Below, in pieces: positions 32,001 through 35,554 of a stretch of 64,000 nucleotides of DNA; positions within the stretch are counted from its first letter, which is position 1, and each line of letters starts with the position of its first letter. The translations under genes and the position numbers were made by a program. Under the pieces are notes generated by a model that was given only the letters and a program-made list of their open reading frames with translations, made no database searches and was not told the DNA's origin. The DNA comes from Anodontia alba (Eukaryota; Mollusca; Bivalvia; Lucinida; Lucinidae), in NCBI GenBank assembly GCA_964016985.1, contig OZ024821.1:130535323-130599322 (forward strand), in the 5' to 3' direction.

Positions 32001-33716
32001 GATCATTTTCTAAGGAACAAAGGATAATTCAGATCAAAATTTAACATTTACCAAAGGATGGTCCAAAAACTAACATTTACCCATTTACAAAAGATTTATC
32101 TAACTGAAAATTGTCATTTCTTCAATAACAAATGATTATCCAAACCTATGTTTCTGCACAATGTGGTTCAGAATGTCCATCACGAAAACATGCTTATATA
32201 ATGTTGACCCCCTTAAACCCCACTTTTATATAGTAAAACTGGGGTTTACAGGGGTGCACATTATTTTTCTTATTTCTGCTCAAAAACATAGATTGTGGGT
32301 ACTCGTTAGAACCACCTCGCTGAGGCGGTTCTAACGAGTACCCACAATCTATGTTTCAAGCAGAAATATGAAAAATATCAGAATTTTTAACTGAAAATTT
32401 TCATTTTTTTGGTGGTGAAATTTTCAGTATATTTGAATAGGCTTGTTTTCATAATGAAAATTAGGCTATACTGTTTTGTAGATGGTGAGTAGAAATCAGA
32501 AAAAAAACAAAAAACATTTACCCTTCTGCATGGATGTTGAAGCCGGTTTTAGGGTCATTTCTTTTCACATCTGAATTGATTGTGTTGCTATGTCAGCTCG
32601 TAGGAGCTTGTTATTCCTATAAAATACCTATATGAAATTTGAAGAAAATCAAAGGACAGACACTTCACAGCTGATAAAATACATTTAGGATCAGTATTGT
32701 GAAGCAGTGGTAAGCAGTCACATGCAGACAAGTTTATATGCTCTTGTTGTTACAAATGGAACCATTAATTCTCCAATGCACTTTACCCTGGCAATGTCCC
32801 ATTTACACAACAGCGGATTGGGTTAAACCATCAAAGAGCTATACGGACAATTACTGATTGATTTGCCATCTTGTTTGTTGATGCAGATCTAGGGTAACTT
32901 GCATTCACAATCTGATTGGTAGTGCCATTGGCCAATCAGATCGTAAATGCTGATTCACTGCAAGATACAAACATAATGGCAAACATATCCAGTAACTATC
33001 TGAAGGATTGTTTGGTGATTTAAATCACTGTGCTGTGGTATGGACATGCTGAAGCCCAGTGTTATGTGCTTCAGAGAATTAGTGGTCCAAGTTGCAATGA
33101 CAAGAGCATACAAATTAGTCTGCATGTTTGTTACTTACCACAGGATTCAACCAAAAGACATTTTGTGAACTTTAAGTGTTTCGTCTTTGCGTGTCTTCAA
33201 TAAAAGGAAAGATATAACTTCAAGGTACTGCATGTCAGATGACATTCTATCATTGAGGTGCATCTGGTAAGAAGATGTGTCTGGTAAAAATATTTTTATT
33301 AGTCCACGAAAACATATGTTTTGGGTACTTATAACATATGTATTTGTGGAGAAATAAGAAAAATATCAACTTTTTTTGGTTGAAAAAGCCCCTTATCTGT
33401 AGCTGATAAACAAACATTTATTTTGTTTATGTAGAAAAAACAACATCCAGCCACTACAAGTGTCCTGAGCCACCTTGACCCTTTCCTGGCAAGATTTTCA
33501 CTGGAGTCCTACAAGGCAGCCATGTATAATCCCATACTTCCTGTCATTCCCGAGAATTGTGGGTTGGAAGGAATAGAAGTGAACATGAACTCATCATCAG
33601 TTATCTCCCTTGATGATGAAGACAGCCATGTGAGATATTATCAACCGCCAGAGCCAGGCTCTACGTCTATTCTGTACAATGAAACTGGGAAATTACTGAG
33701 AGAAACAGGAGTATAG
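7757..33716 (+). CDS. MARCHF2/3-like: MARCH-family (RING-CH) membrane E3 ubiquitin ligase, seven coding exons
   Basis: Join of 7757-8065, 13464-13569, 15513-15699, 22622-22832, 25644-25853, 29950-30084 and 33435-33716: 1440 bp, 479 residues plus TAG. All introns are GT-AG and phases match (0,1,2,0,0,0). Residues 1-200 are polar and Ser/Thr/Asn-rich, with no domain I recognise. Residues 211-256 form a C4HC3 RING-CH finger: C211, C214, C227, C229, H237, C240, C253, C256, with W244 after C240. Two hydrophobic segments follow (about 289-309 and 320-345), then a cytosolic tail ending in RETGV, a class I PDZ ligand. MARCH proteins pass ubiquitin from an E2 to membrane cargo on endosomes, ER or plasma membrane; both termini should face the cytosol. 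The CRICHEG start of the finger, the segment after it and the PDZ ending favour the MARCH2/3 group. The N-terminal extension is far longer than in vertebrate MARCH2/3 (about 250 residues). Introns total about 24.5 kb, nearly all mobile-element sequence. Family certain; subgroup likely. Confidence 0.93.
8066..8619. other. Intron 1, unassigned
   Basis: Contains several short AAACCTTT-type repeats (8160-8275, 8530-8590) and no other recognised structure. Confidence 0.4.
8620..8780 (+). repeat. Palindromic MITE, family C
   Basis: Outer inverted ends TAGATAAGAAAGAT / ATCTTATCTTGGG surround a central hairpin, TCTCCACAAAAACATATGTT against ACATGTTTCATGGAGA. GAGTACCCACAAC is present as in the copies at 10604 and 43496. 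Confidence 0.65.
8836..8952. repeat. Palindromic MITE, family B, degenerate
   Basis: AATTCAGCAGATGGCAAATT and TTATTTTTCCAAACAATCC at the left, with CTATTTTCTGGGAACAATAA and GTCATCAGCTGAA at the right, in the same order as better family B copies. Confidence 0.5.
8985..9117. repeat. Palindromic MITE, family J
   Basis: Central hairpin GAATTTGCTCC-TGATG-GGAGCAAATTC with outer CCTTTTAGAGTAGACCC. Related copies lie at 19540-19630 and 50545-50690. Confidence 0.6.
9118..9865 (+). mobile_element. Helentron-like non-autonomous element, short, carrying a MITE
   Basis: Starts TTTTTAGCTTGCCTG with hairpin CCTGGATGAAAGTACAGG and ends TTCAGGCAAGCTA, GCTGTCCTGCAACAGC, TCTTGTTA. The subterminal TAGCTTGCCTG/CAGGCAAGCTA pair is inverted. 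The core holds a TGACCTTGA-type repeat (9173-9390 and 9737-9800) and is split by a family A MITE (9494-9734). Confidence 0.65.
9494..9734 (+). repeat. Palindromic MITE, family A
   Basis: Left end ATGAAAACATGCCTATATAA, right end AATAGGCGTGTTTTC; these are inverted copies of ACGAAAACAYGCCTAT. The centre pairs TCTGCTCAAAAACATATATT with its complement around GTGTGAGTACCCAC; the hairpin is shorter than in the 52474 copy. Confidence 0.75.
10039..10320 (+). repeat. Palindromic MITE, family B
   Basis: GCTTAGCATTCTGGGTAAAA at the left and TTGTCTGCTGAATTCACCCA at the right. The centre is a long near-perfect hairpin around TGCAAATTGGCTCCTTAGAA, pairing 10092-10139 with 10142-10189. Confidence 0.75.
10604..10758 (+). 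repeat. Palindromic MITE, family C
   Basis: Arm TTATTTCTCCATGATAACTT with GTGGGTACTCATTAGAAGCG faces CACTTCTAATGAGTACCACA and TTTTCATGGAGAAATAAG. Arms are about 55 bases around TCTTGGCGAGG. Confidence 0.75.
10840..10958 (+). repeat. Palindromic MITE, family C, diverged
   Basis: GTGTGTACTCATTATAATCA faces GCAATTCTAATGAGTACACT, and TTATTTCTTCGTGAAAATGT is the outer arm. The right outer arm is degraded. Confidence 0.6.
10971..12584 (-). mobile_element. Tc1-like DNA transposon with ~220-bp terminal inverted repeats
   Basis: Bases 10971-11191 and 12363-12584 are near-identical inverted repeats beginning TACTGAAAGGAAAAAGAAAC, flanked by TA. They enclose one transposase gene on the minus strand. 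The ends still match closely, so the insertion is not very old, but the transposase is broken. Confidence 0.92.
11182..12200 (-). pseudogene. Tc1-like transposase, inactivated (one nonsense, one frameshift)
   Basis: Start MVRLTDGQRG at 12200. The N-terminal half has two helix-turn-helix segments and a GRPR-type hinge (GRPRVTSRRQ). The catalytic core shows D in LFTDESRF, D in LQQDNARSH, and E 34 residues further in PIEHMWEEL, which is the DD34E of Tc1. A TAG at 11763-11765 replaces the expected Trp before RRVLFTDES, and one base is missing in the GSVMVWGG region (about 11610-11620), shifting the frame. The last segment runs to a stop at 11182, inside the terminal repeat. Usual length about 340 residues, matching the span. 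Confidence 0.92.
12804..12978. repeat. pogo/Tigger-type MITE
   Basis: CAATGGAACCTCGATAATTC at the left and GAATTATCGACGTTCTACTG at the right are inverted copies with TA on both sides (12802-12803, 12979-12980). Internal repeats of GAATTATTGA. No coding sequence. Confidence 0.75.
13229..13445 (+). repeat. Palindromic MITE, family D, abutting exon 2
   Basis: Ends GGGCCCAGTTGTTCAAAAC and (inverted) TTTAAACAACTGAGCCCAG. The centre folds: TTTTTGCTGAAAAAATGTG against CACATTTTTTCAGCAAAAA. Its right end is 18 bases before the first base of exon 2, so only the pyrimidine tract is outside it. Confidence 0.82.
13464..13569 (+). CDS. MARCHF2/3-like: MARCH-like ligase exon 2
   Basis: Encodes residues 104-138 plus one base of codon 139 (phase 1 out). 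The acceptor follows a strong pyrimidine tract (TTTTCTTTTTCAG) and the donor is CAA|GTAAAT. It contains an Asn-rich run (NNNNSN) followed by a Ser/Pro stretch. Two features need attention: a MITE ends 18 bases upstream of the exon (13229-13445), and most of the exon with its donor is repeated at 13648-13720. Confidence 0.88.
13603..13770 (+). repeat. G-rich runs beside the exon 2 donor sites
   Basis: A run of 17 G at 13603-13619, GGTGGGGATGG and GTGGGTGGGGG up to 13647, then runs at 13752-13758 and 13760-13768. They lie just after the GTAAAT donors at 13570 and 13721 and are duplicated with them. They could form G-quadruplexes. Confidence 0.75.
13648..13720 (+). pseudogene. Tandem duplicate of exon 2 (exon 2b), 151 bp downstream
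   Basis: Bases 13648-13720 repeat 13497-13569 with two substitutions that I see, including a Phe-to-Ser change, and keep the GTAAAT donor at 13721. An AG at 13650-13651 would define a 69-bp exon (13652-13720), phase 1 in and phase 1 out, so inclusion between exons 2 and 3 keeps frame and adds 23 residues. The sequence before that AG is G-rich, not pyrimidine-rich, so the acceptor looks weak. It may be an unused relic or a rarely used cassette. Confidence 0.8.
13926..14130 (+). repeat. Fragment of a hairpin-start repeat element
   Basis: TACCTCCGGTTATCGAAGTA then GGGGGTATATAGTTTTTGTC resembles the start of the element at 19862, followed by a GTGTGT-rich stretch and one AAAGATTTCTCAGCAACCAC unit. 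No 3' end found. Confidence 0.45.
14754..14984. repeat. MITE with perfect central palindrome
   Basis: The ends (ACAACCTCTTTTTAACAC and, inverted, TCAACCTCTTTATAACAC) flank a palindrome at 14841-14907 (arms of about 33 bases around GACCATTTATGGTC). The right end is followed by TA. Confidence 0.7.
15169..15388 (+). repeat. Palindromic MITE, family D
   Basis: GGGCCCAGTTCAAAACGTAA at the left and TTTGAACAACTAGGCCCAG at the right; the central fold uses TTTTTTGCTGAAAAAAT. It lies in intron 2 in the same orientation as the 13229 copy. Confidence 0.75.
15513..15699 (+). CDS. MARCHF2/3-like: MARCH-like ligase exon 3
   Basis: Completes Arg139 and encodes residues 140-200 plus two bases of codon 201 (phase 2 out). 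Acceptor TAATTTAG|GA, donor AA|GTTAGT at 15700. The product is still part of the N-terminal extension: polar, with Met/Pro/Ser-rich stretches and no recognised domain. The reading frame is open through the exon and joins both neighbours in phase, which is the main support. Confidence 0.87.
15838..16420 (+). repeat. Hairpin-start element with ~145-bp tandem units
   Basis: Starts TTTTTATACCCCGCCACACA with hairpin CCCCGCCACACAATAGTGGCGGGG, then TCCGTGTGTCCGTCCGTCTG. It has three units around CAATGGATTTTCACCAAACT and ATTGGGATTGCTAATGGGC. A 24-bp T-rich patch follows near 16400. Confidence 0.65.
16540..18120 (+). repeat. ~180-bp tandem array interrupted by duplicated SINE
   Basis: Eight or so units contain AGCTAGGGTCTTGAAATTTT, GATGTGTAGATTACCTAATT and AGTTATGGCCCTTTGC. 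Between 17254 and 17765 the array is split by two copies of a tRNA-derived SINE. It may be the core of the element starting at 15838. Confidence 0.65.
17254..17765 (-). repeat. Two copies of a tRNA-derived SINE (type 2), minus strand
   Basis: Copies at about 17254-17462 and 17557-17765, about 303 bases apart. On the minus strand the second copy has an A box TGGCTCAATGG (17650-17660) and a B box GGTTCAAATCC (17607-17617), with an anticodon-like region between. The first copy has the same parts with changes. The head resembles a tRNA antisense to the gene; it is too eroded to be a functional tRNA. Confidence 0.75.
18121..19539. other. Intron 3, unassigned
   Basis: Largely unique AT-rich sequence. 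GGAAGTCC-type short repeats (19140-19395) recur around CAGGAAGTCACAGGACTTCC. No coding or transposon signature seen. Confidence 0.4.
19540..19630. repeat. Palindromic MITE, family J, core
   Basis: CAGAAAAGGGGTCTATTCCC faces TAGAATAGATCCCTTTTCAG around ACAGGGAGCAAATTC. Related to the copy at 50545. Confidence 0.6.
19862..21622 (+). mobile_element. Helentron-like element with ~179-bp tandem core
   Basis: Starts with hairpin CCCCCGACATACGAAGTATG+TGGGGG, then GTTC/CGTT simple repeat at 19911-19975. About nine units (first three at a strict 179-bp step: 20003, 20182, 20361) contain GACCCTTTGATGGATTTCAT and GGGTCAAGGTCACGGACTT. It ends with hairpin GTGCCCCACTGGGCAC then TTTGTCTAG. The same 3' end terminates the element at 25966. 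Confidence 0.7.
21623..22118. other. Intron 3, unassigned
   Basis: AT-rich, nothing recognised. Confidence 0.4.
22119..22340 (+). repeat. Palindromic MITE, family D
   Basis: GGGCCCAGTTGTTCAAAGC and GCTTTGAACAACTGGGCCC form exact 19-bp inverted ends. Inner repeats (GTTAGTTAACGATTCGTTAA / CATTAACGAGCTTGTTAAGC) and a TTTTTTGCTGAAAAAAATGT hairpin follow. Best-preserved copy of the family. Confidence 0.85.
22622..22832 (+). CDS. MARCHF2/3-like: MARCH-like ligase exon 4: RING-CH zinc finger
   Basis: Encodes residues 201(split)-271. It contains the whole RING-CH domain in one exon: C-x2-C-x12-C-x-C-x7-H-x2-C-x12-C-x2-C, with CRICHEG at the start, SPCDCTGT around the second cysteine pair, and SCLEQWL after the histidine. 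The His at the fourth/fifth ligand position and the Trp after the sixth ligand separate it from classical RINGs and PHD fingers. Acceptor GTTTCAG|T, donor TGG|GTGAGT at 22833. The exon closes with W271, which continues as W-YLKEP in exon 5 as expected for the family. Confidence 0.96.
22857..23103 (+). repeat. Palindromic MITE, family F
   Basis: AACCCATTTATGCCTAGCGT at the left and CAGGCATAAATGGGTTAA at the right. Inner hairpin AGATCAGATGCC/GCATCTGATCAA set within the CAAACRGTGYAGACC core that also occurs in families E and I. Second copy at 51342. Confidence 0.8.
23128..23400 (+). repeat. SINE type 1
   Basis: Eroded tRNA-like head (GGGGTCACAAGTTTGAATCC as B box region). Then the conserved stretch TGATTCAAGAAGAGCAGTTC through TAACTGCTTAGAGGATTAAA, as in the 31388 copy. 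Starts about 300 bases after exon 4. Confidence 0.7.
23518..24535 (+). repeat. Tandem-repeat element, ~160/320-bp period
   Basis: Opens GTTTATAGTGGGGCTATATT and closes CTGTAGCGGGGCTATAGTCA. Units carry ATGCATTTTGCTTAATAACT, GTCCTACTTCAATGAAACTT and GGCCAAGGGCCCATAACTC; two units also carry an AAACATGGACAATGAC segment. Structure resembles the other satellite-cored elements, but the ends are unclear. Confidence 0.55.
24712..24800 (+). repeat. MITE family D, left half
   Basis: CAGGGCCCAGTTGTCCAAAA then the AAATATGGCATATATGCTAA part of the family; the right half is missing. A family G piece (ACAATTCACATGAAATATC) lies just upstream at 24606. Confidence 0.6.
24893..24965. repeat. Solo palindrome with shared MITE core
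   Basis: ACAGTGTAGACCCTGATCAG faces GATCTGGGTCTGCACTGTTT. Same core as in families E, F and I but without their terminal repeats. Confidence 0.55.
25419..25592. repeat. Palindromic MITE, family G
   Basis: AACCCTTAAGCAGCAGACAA at the left. The hairpin pairs TCAGAGAAAATAAGTCATGA with the complement ending at 25538, around ATTTACATGAAATGTCAAG. It ends 50 bases before exon 5. Confidence 0.65.
25644..25853 (+). CDS. MARCHF2/3-like: MARCH-like ligase exon 5: transmembrane segments
   Basis: Encodes residues 272-341, phase 0 at both ends. It starts YLKEPSLTVERK (juxtamembrane), then a hydrophobic run at about 289-309, a short polar loop (SKKLQMANQH), and most of a second hydrophobic run from about 320. 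Acceptor TTTGTTTTTCAG|TAC, donor ATT|GTAAGT at 25854. Two closely spaced membrane helices with a short loop are the standard MARCH1/2/3/8 topology. Confidence 0.95.
25875..25965 (+). repeat. MITE family A, left part only
   Basis: TCACAAAAACATACCTAAAT to ACAGGGGTATACATTATTTT matches the left 90 bases of family A. It stops at the T-rich start of the next element, as if that element had inserted into it. Confidence 0.65.
25966..27842 (+). mobile_element. Helentron-like element with two tandem-repeat cores
   Basis: Starts with hairpin CCTGCTTGTAGCAGG, then CGTCCGTCTGTC. Core 1 (25986-26640) has four units of 160-175 bp containing ACATTTATGTCAAAGTTAGT. Core 2 (26640-27700) has eight units of ~145 bp containing GGTGACCTTGACCTATATTT. 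It ends with GTGCCCCACTAGGCAC then TTTGTCTAC, the same 3' hairpin as at 21583-21615. Confidence 0.7.
27965..28175 (+). repeat. MITE family A, palindrome and right end
   Basis: TTATTTCTGCTTAAAACATA and its complement enclose a ~55-base-arm fold around ACCACCTCAGTGAGG. The right end is AAGGGTGTGTTTTCGTAATG. The left ~85 bases are missing. A run of 22 T lies at 28109-28130. Confidence 0.7.
28322..29365 (+). repeat. 62-bp satellite array (about 15 units)
   Basis: Opens CTTGCTTGTATGAAAGTACC (like other element starts). From about 28440 it repeats a 62-bp unit containing TATTTGGCATGCTGATAGAT, ATTGGTCCAAACATTTATAC and AGTAGCACACTTACCCCTGC. Most units differ from the consensus by only a few bases, so this array is young or homogenised. 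The unit is related to the TATTTGGCAT...GATATTGGTCCAAA part of the array at 54904. Confidence 0.85.
29591..29837 (-). repeat. Palindromic MITE, family D, reverse orientation
   Basis: Ends GGGCCCAGTTGTTCAAAGC and GTTTTGAACAACTGGGCCC. The internal GCATCGTTAGCTTAACAAGC order is reversed relative to the 22119 copy. The centre pairs GAACAGATGTGAGTAGCTTT with its complement. Confidence 0.82.
29950..30084 (+). CDS. MARCHF2/3-like: MARCH-like ligase exon 6: end of second membrane helix and start of tail
   Basis: Encodes residues 342-386, phase 0 at both ends. It opens with FAIY, finishing the second helix, then a basic stretch (KIRQRFKAWIK) consistent with a cytosolic stop-transfer flank. Acceptor TTGTCATTTCAG|TTT, donor AAG|GTAATA at 30085. 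A MITE (29591-29837) lies 112 bases upstream. Confidence 0.92.
30171..30474 (-). repeat. Palindromic MITE, family A, reverse orientation
   Basis: Starts ATTACAAATACACACCTATT and ends TATATAGACATGTTTTCGTG. The central fold has GTGGGTACTCATTAGAAC arms, with a ~45-base extra segment (30296-30340) that duplicates part of the loop. Confidence 0.75.
30483..30695 (-). repeat. Palindromic MITE, family E
   Basis: TTAACCCTTGTCCTGCTGAA and TTCAGCAGGACAAGGGTTAA are exact 20-bp inverted ends. The centre is a perfect fold, AGATCATTTGGCTTCTTC / GAAGAAGCC-type, within the CAAACAGTGCAGATCC core. Confidence 0.85.
30730..30812. repeat. Solo palindrome with shared MITE core
   Basis: CAAACAGTGCAGACACAAAT and AATCAGACTGCTCC face GGAGCAGTCTGACCAGGG and TCTGCTCTGTTGG. 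No family-type terminal repeat outside it. Confidence 0.6.
31388..31700 (+). repeat. SINE type 1, full length
   Basis: tRNA-like head with A box TGGCTCAGTTGG (31399-31410) and B box GGTTACAACCC (31444-31454). Then AAGAAGGGCAGTTGTCAGTT, AATACTGGTTAACCGCTTAG and TTGACTGGGCCGTAAAACC, and an AATACAAACAAACATAA tail. Best copy of the family. It would offer internal Pol III promoter elements in the sense direction of the ligase gene. Confidence 0.85.
31701..32179. other. Intron 6, unassigned
   Basis: AT-rich, with loose AAGGATAA/AACATTTACC repeats at 31930-32150. Nothing else recognised. Confidence 0.4.
32180..32456 (+). repeat. Palindromic MITE, family A
   Basis: CACGAAAACATGCTTATATA at the left, GGCTTGTTTTCATAATG at the right. 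The central palindrome has arms of about 45 bases, perfect around GAACCACCTCGCTGAGGCGG. GTGGGTACTCGTTAGAAC is in each arm. Confidence 0.85.
32457..33269. other. Intron 6, unassigned
   Basis: No repeat or gene recognised. GTCACATGCAGACAAGTTTA (32717) and its near-complement AATTAGTCTGCATGTTTG (33113) lie at either side of 32700-33135. The region also holds ATCTGATTGGTAGTGCCATT/GGCCAATCAGATCG, so a large, loose inverted repeat is possible. Confidence 0.4.
33270..33400 (+). repeat. MITE family C, shortened palindrome
   Basis: CCACGAAAACATATGTTTTG and ACATATGTATTTGTGGAG face each other around GGGTACTTATA; outer ends GTCTGGTAAAA and GCCCCTTATCTG. It ends 35 bases before exon 7. Confidence 0.6.
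33435..33716 (+). CDS. MARCHF2/3-like: MARCH-like ligase exon 7: C-terminal cytosolic tail and stop
   Basis: Encodes residues 387-479 and TAG at 33714-33716. Acceptor GTTTATGTAG|AAA. The tail holds VISLDDED, which resembles a SUMO-interacting motif (hydrophobic core then acidic residues), and ends RETGV, a class I PDZ ligand (T-x-V). Vertebrate MARCH2 and MARCH3 also end in PDZ ligands. The final 24 bases of the exon are included in a 103-bp tandem duplication. Confidence 0.93.
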   Translation, partial: KKQHPATTSVLSHLDPFLARFSLESYKAAMYNPILPVIPENCGLEGIEVNMNSSSVISLDDEDSHVRYYQPPEPGSTSILYNETGKLLRETGV

Positions 33717-33898
33717 TGTATCTTATATTAACCCTTGCCCTGCTGAATAAATTAAGATGCCAAGCCCACTTCTAATTTTCAGCCAATCAGATCTCTTACT
33801 GAGAGAAACAGGAGGAAAGTGTGTCTTAAATTTATCCTTGCCCTTCTGAATAAATTAAGATGCCACACCCAATGATAATTTGCAGCCAATCAGATTAC
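33693..33898 (+). repeat. 103-bp tandem duplication of gene end plus MITE end
   Basis: Unit 1 (33693-33795) contains the last eight codons including the TAG, and the left end of a family E MITE. Unit 2 (33796-33898) repeats it with a few differences: the last sense codon GTA is GGA and the stop TAG is AAG. Each unit carries AATAAA (33746-33751 and 33849-33854), 30 bases after the stop in unit 1. The MITE therefore inserted right after the stop and the junction was then duplicated. Confidence 0.85.
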
Positions 33899-33962
33899 TT
33901 GATCTAGGTTGATGATACAAAGTCACAGAATGACAAACAGTTCAGATCTAGATCACTTGGCT
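33729..33962 (+). repeat. MITE family E, partial, at the gene end
   Basis: TTAACCCTTGCCCTGCTGAA at 33729, then the AATCAGATTACTTGATCTAG part of the family and half of the CAAACAGTTCAGATC core to GGCTTCTTCTGAAC. The left ~65 bases occur twice because of the 103-bp duplication. Confidence 0.7.
33746..33751 (+). promoter_or_regulatory. Candidate poly(A) signal AATAAA supplied by a MITE
   Basis: AATAAA lies 30 bases after the ligase stop codon, inside the inserted family E MITE; a second copy is at 33849-33854 in the duplicated unit. If used, the 3' UTR would be only about 50-60 bases. Other signals further down may be used instead. Confidence 0.35.
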
Positions 33963-34107
33963 TCTTCTGAACAGTTAACGGTTTTGCTTTCTACTAGTTG
34001 AGCACTAGTCATGAATTGATACAAAGTACACTTAATCCTTAAAATGACAGTCACAATGGGGGTGGTTGGGTGTGGCAAAGATATCTGTATCTTAACATCA
34101 CAAGGGC

Positions 34108-34345
34108 ATCCAACTGATATTGGCTCACAGTTGGGCAAGGCTTGCTATCCTTGTAGCAGCTAAAGGTAGAGGGGGAGTGTTTTATTTCGTCTGTTTCTTC
34201 ACTTTCATTCTTTTCCTCTTTCTTCCCTGTCCCTCTCTTTCATCTCCTCTACTATCTCTTCTATCTCTTTTCTCCCTTTCTCTGGGACATGACACAAAAT
34301 GACTCACAAGGGTTGACATGTTGTTAAACCCCAACAAAATCAAAT
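34108..34345 (+). repeat. SINE-like retroposon (type 3)
   Basis: CAAGGGCATCCAACTGATAT, then GGCTATCCTTGTAGCAG-like sequence, a long CT-rich block (TCTTTCATCTCCTCTACTAT) and the end GACATGTTGTTAAACCCCAA plus a CAAAATCAAATCAATG tail. Second copy at 45028. Confidence 0.7.
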
Positions 34346-34372
34346 CAATGACAGTCACAGCAGCAAAAGACA

Positions 34373-34495
34373 ACATTTTTGCCTAGCAGATGATCCACAT
34401 GAAATGCCAAGCCTAATTTTCTAGGAGAAAATAATAACAATGATAAAAATAGAATGTCGTCTGCTACAATTTGGCATGGCACTTTAAGGGTTAAT
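34373..34495. repeat. MITE family G, right part
   Basis: GCAGATGATCCACATGAAAT, then AATGTCGTCTGCTACAATTT and GGCACTTTAAGGGTTAA, as in the right half of the copy at 50014. Confidence 0.6.
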
Positions 34496-35554
34496 ATTAC
34501 CAAGCCAAGACATTGGATAAGTTGTTTTCGAGTTGCAGAAATTGATGTTTTGTTTTTCTAGAATTTATTGTGGGTTTCCATTAGCAAGGTTTTTGCAAGA
34601 TGATTTAAATCCCAAATATATATGTTTTTTTGTTTTGGTGAGTTGTAAGATATTTATAAAAGTGTTGCTGTAAGGCAAGAGAAAATTAATTATTAGATTC
34701 TCATCCATATTTTAGAAAAAAAAATGGATTGGGTGGGTGAATTTTATTATTAGCTCGCCGGGACTATGTCCCTGGAGAGCTTATTTGTCGCCCAGTTGTT
34801 GGCGTCGGCGTCGGCATTAGCACAATGTTTAAGTTTTCAAAGTGTGCATAGTTTTTTAACTGTTTAAGGTACTGCTTTTATATTTGGCCAACACCTACCT
34901 TAGGGTAAGACCTTTCAATAGCATACACCCCCATCCCCAAGTTAGACCCTTTATGTAGGTCAAGGTCAATTTTTACTTTGTCATTTACACCCCTGTTTAA
35001 GCTTTGCGTTTAAGTTTTGAAAAGTGTACATAACTGCTGAAGTATTCAAGATAGAGCTTTAATATTTGGCCCACACCAGCCTTTCCATAGCACACACCCC
35101 TTTCTCAGTTTGACCTTCTACCTAGGTCAAGGTCAGGTTATACTTTGTCATTTGAACCCGTGTTCGAGTTCTGTGTTTAGGTTTTGAAAAGTGTTTGTTA
35201 CTGCTAAAGTATTCAAGATACCCCTTTAATATTTGGCCCACACCAACGTTAGGGTAAGACCTTTCAATAGCACACACCCTTTCCTCAGTTTGACCTGCCT
35301 AGGTCAAGGCCAGGTCATACTTTGTCATTTGACCCTTGTTTGAGTTCTGCGTGTAAGTTTTGAAAAGTGTTCATAACTGCTGAAGTATTCAAGATGCTCC
35401 TTTAATATTTGGCCCATACCAACGTTAGTGTAAGACCTTTCAGTAGTACACACCCCTTCCTCAGTTTGACCTTCTTCCTAGGTCAAGGTCAGGTCATACT
35501 TTGTCATTTACAGCTGTGTTTAAGGTTTGAAAAGTGTACATGACTGCTGAAGTA

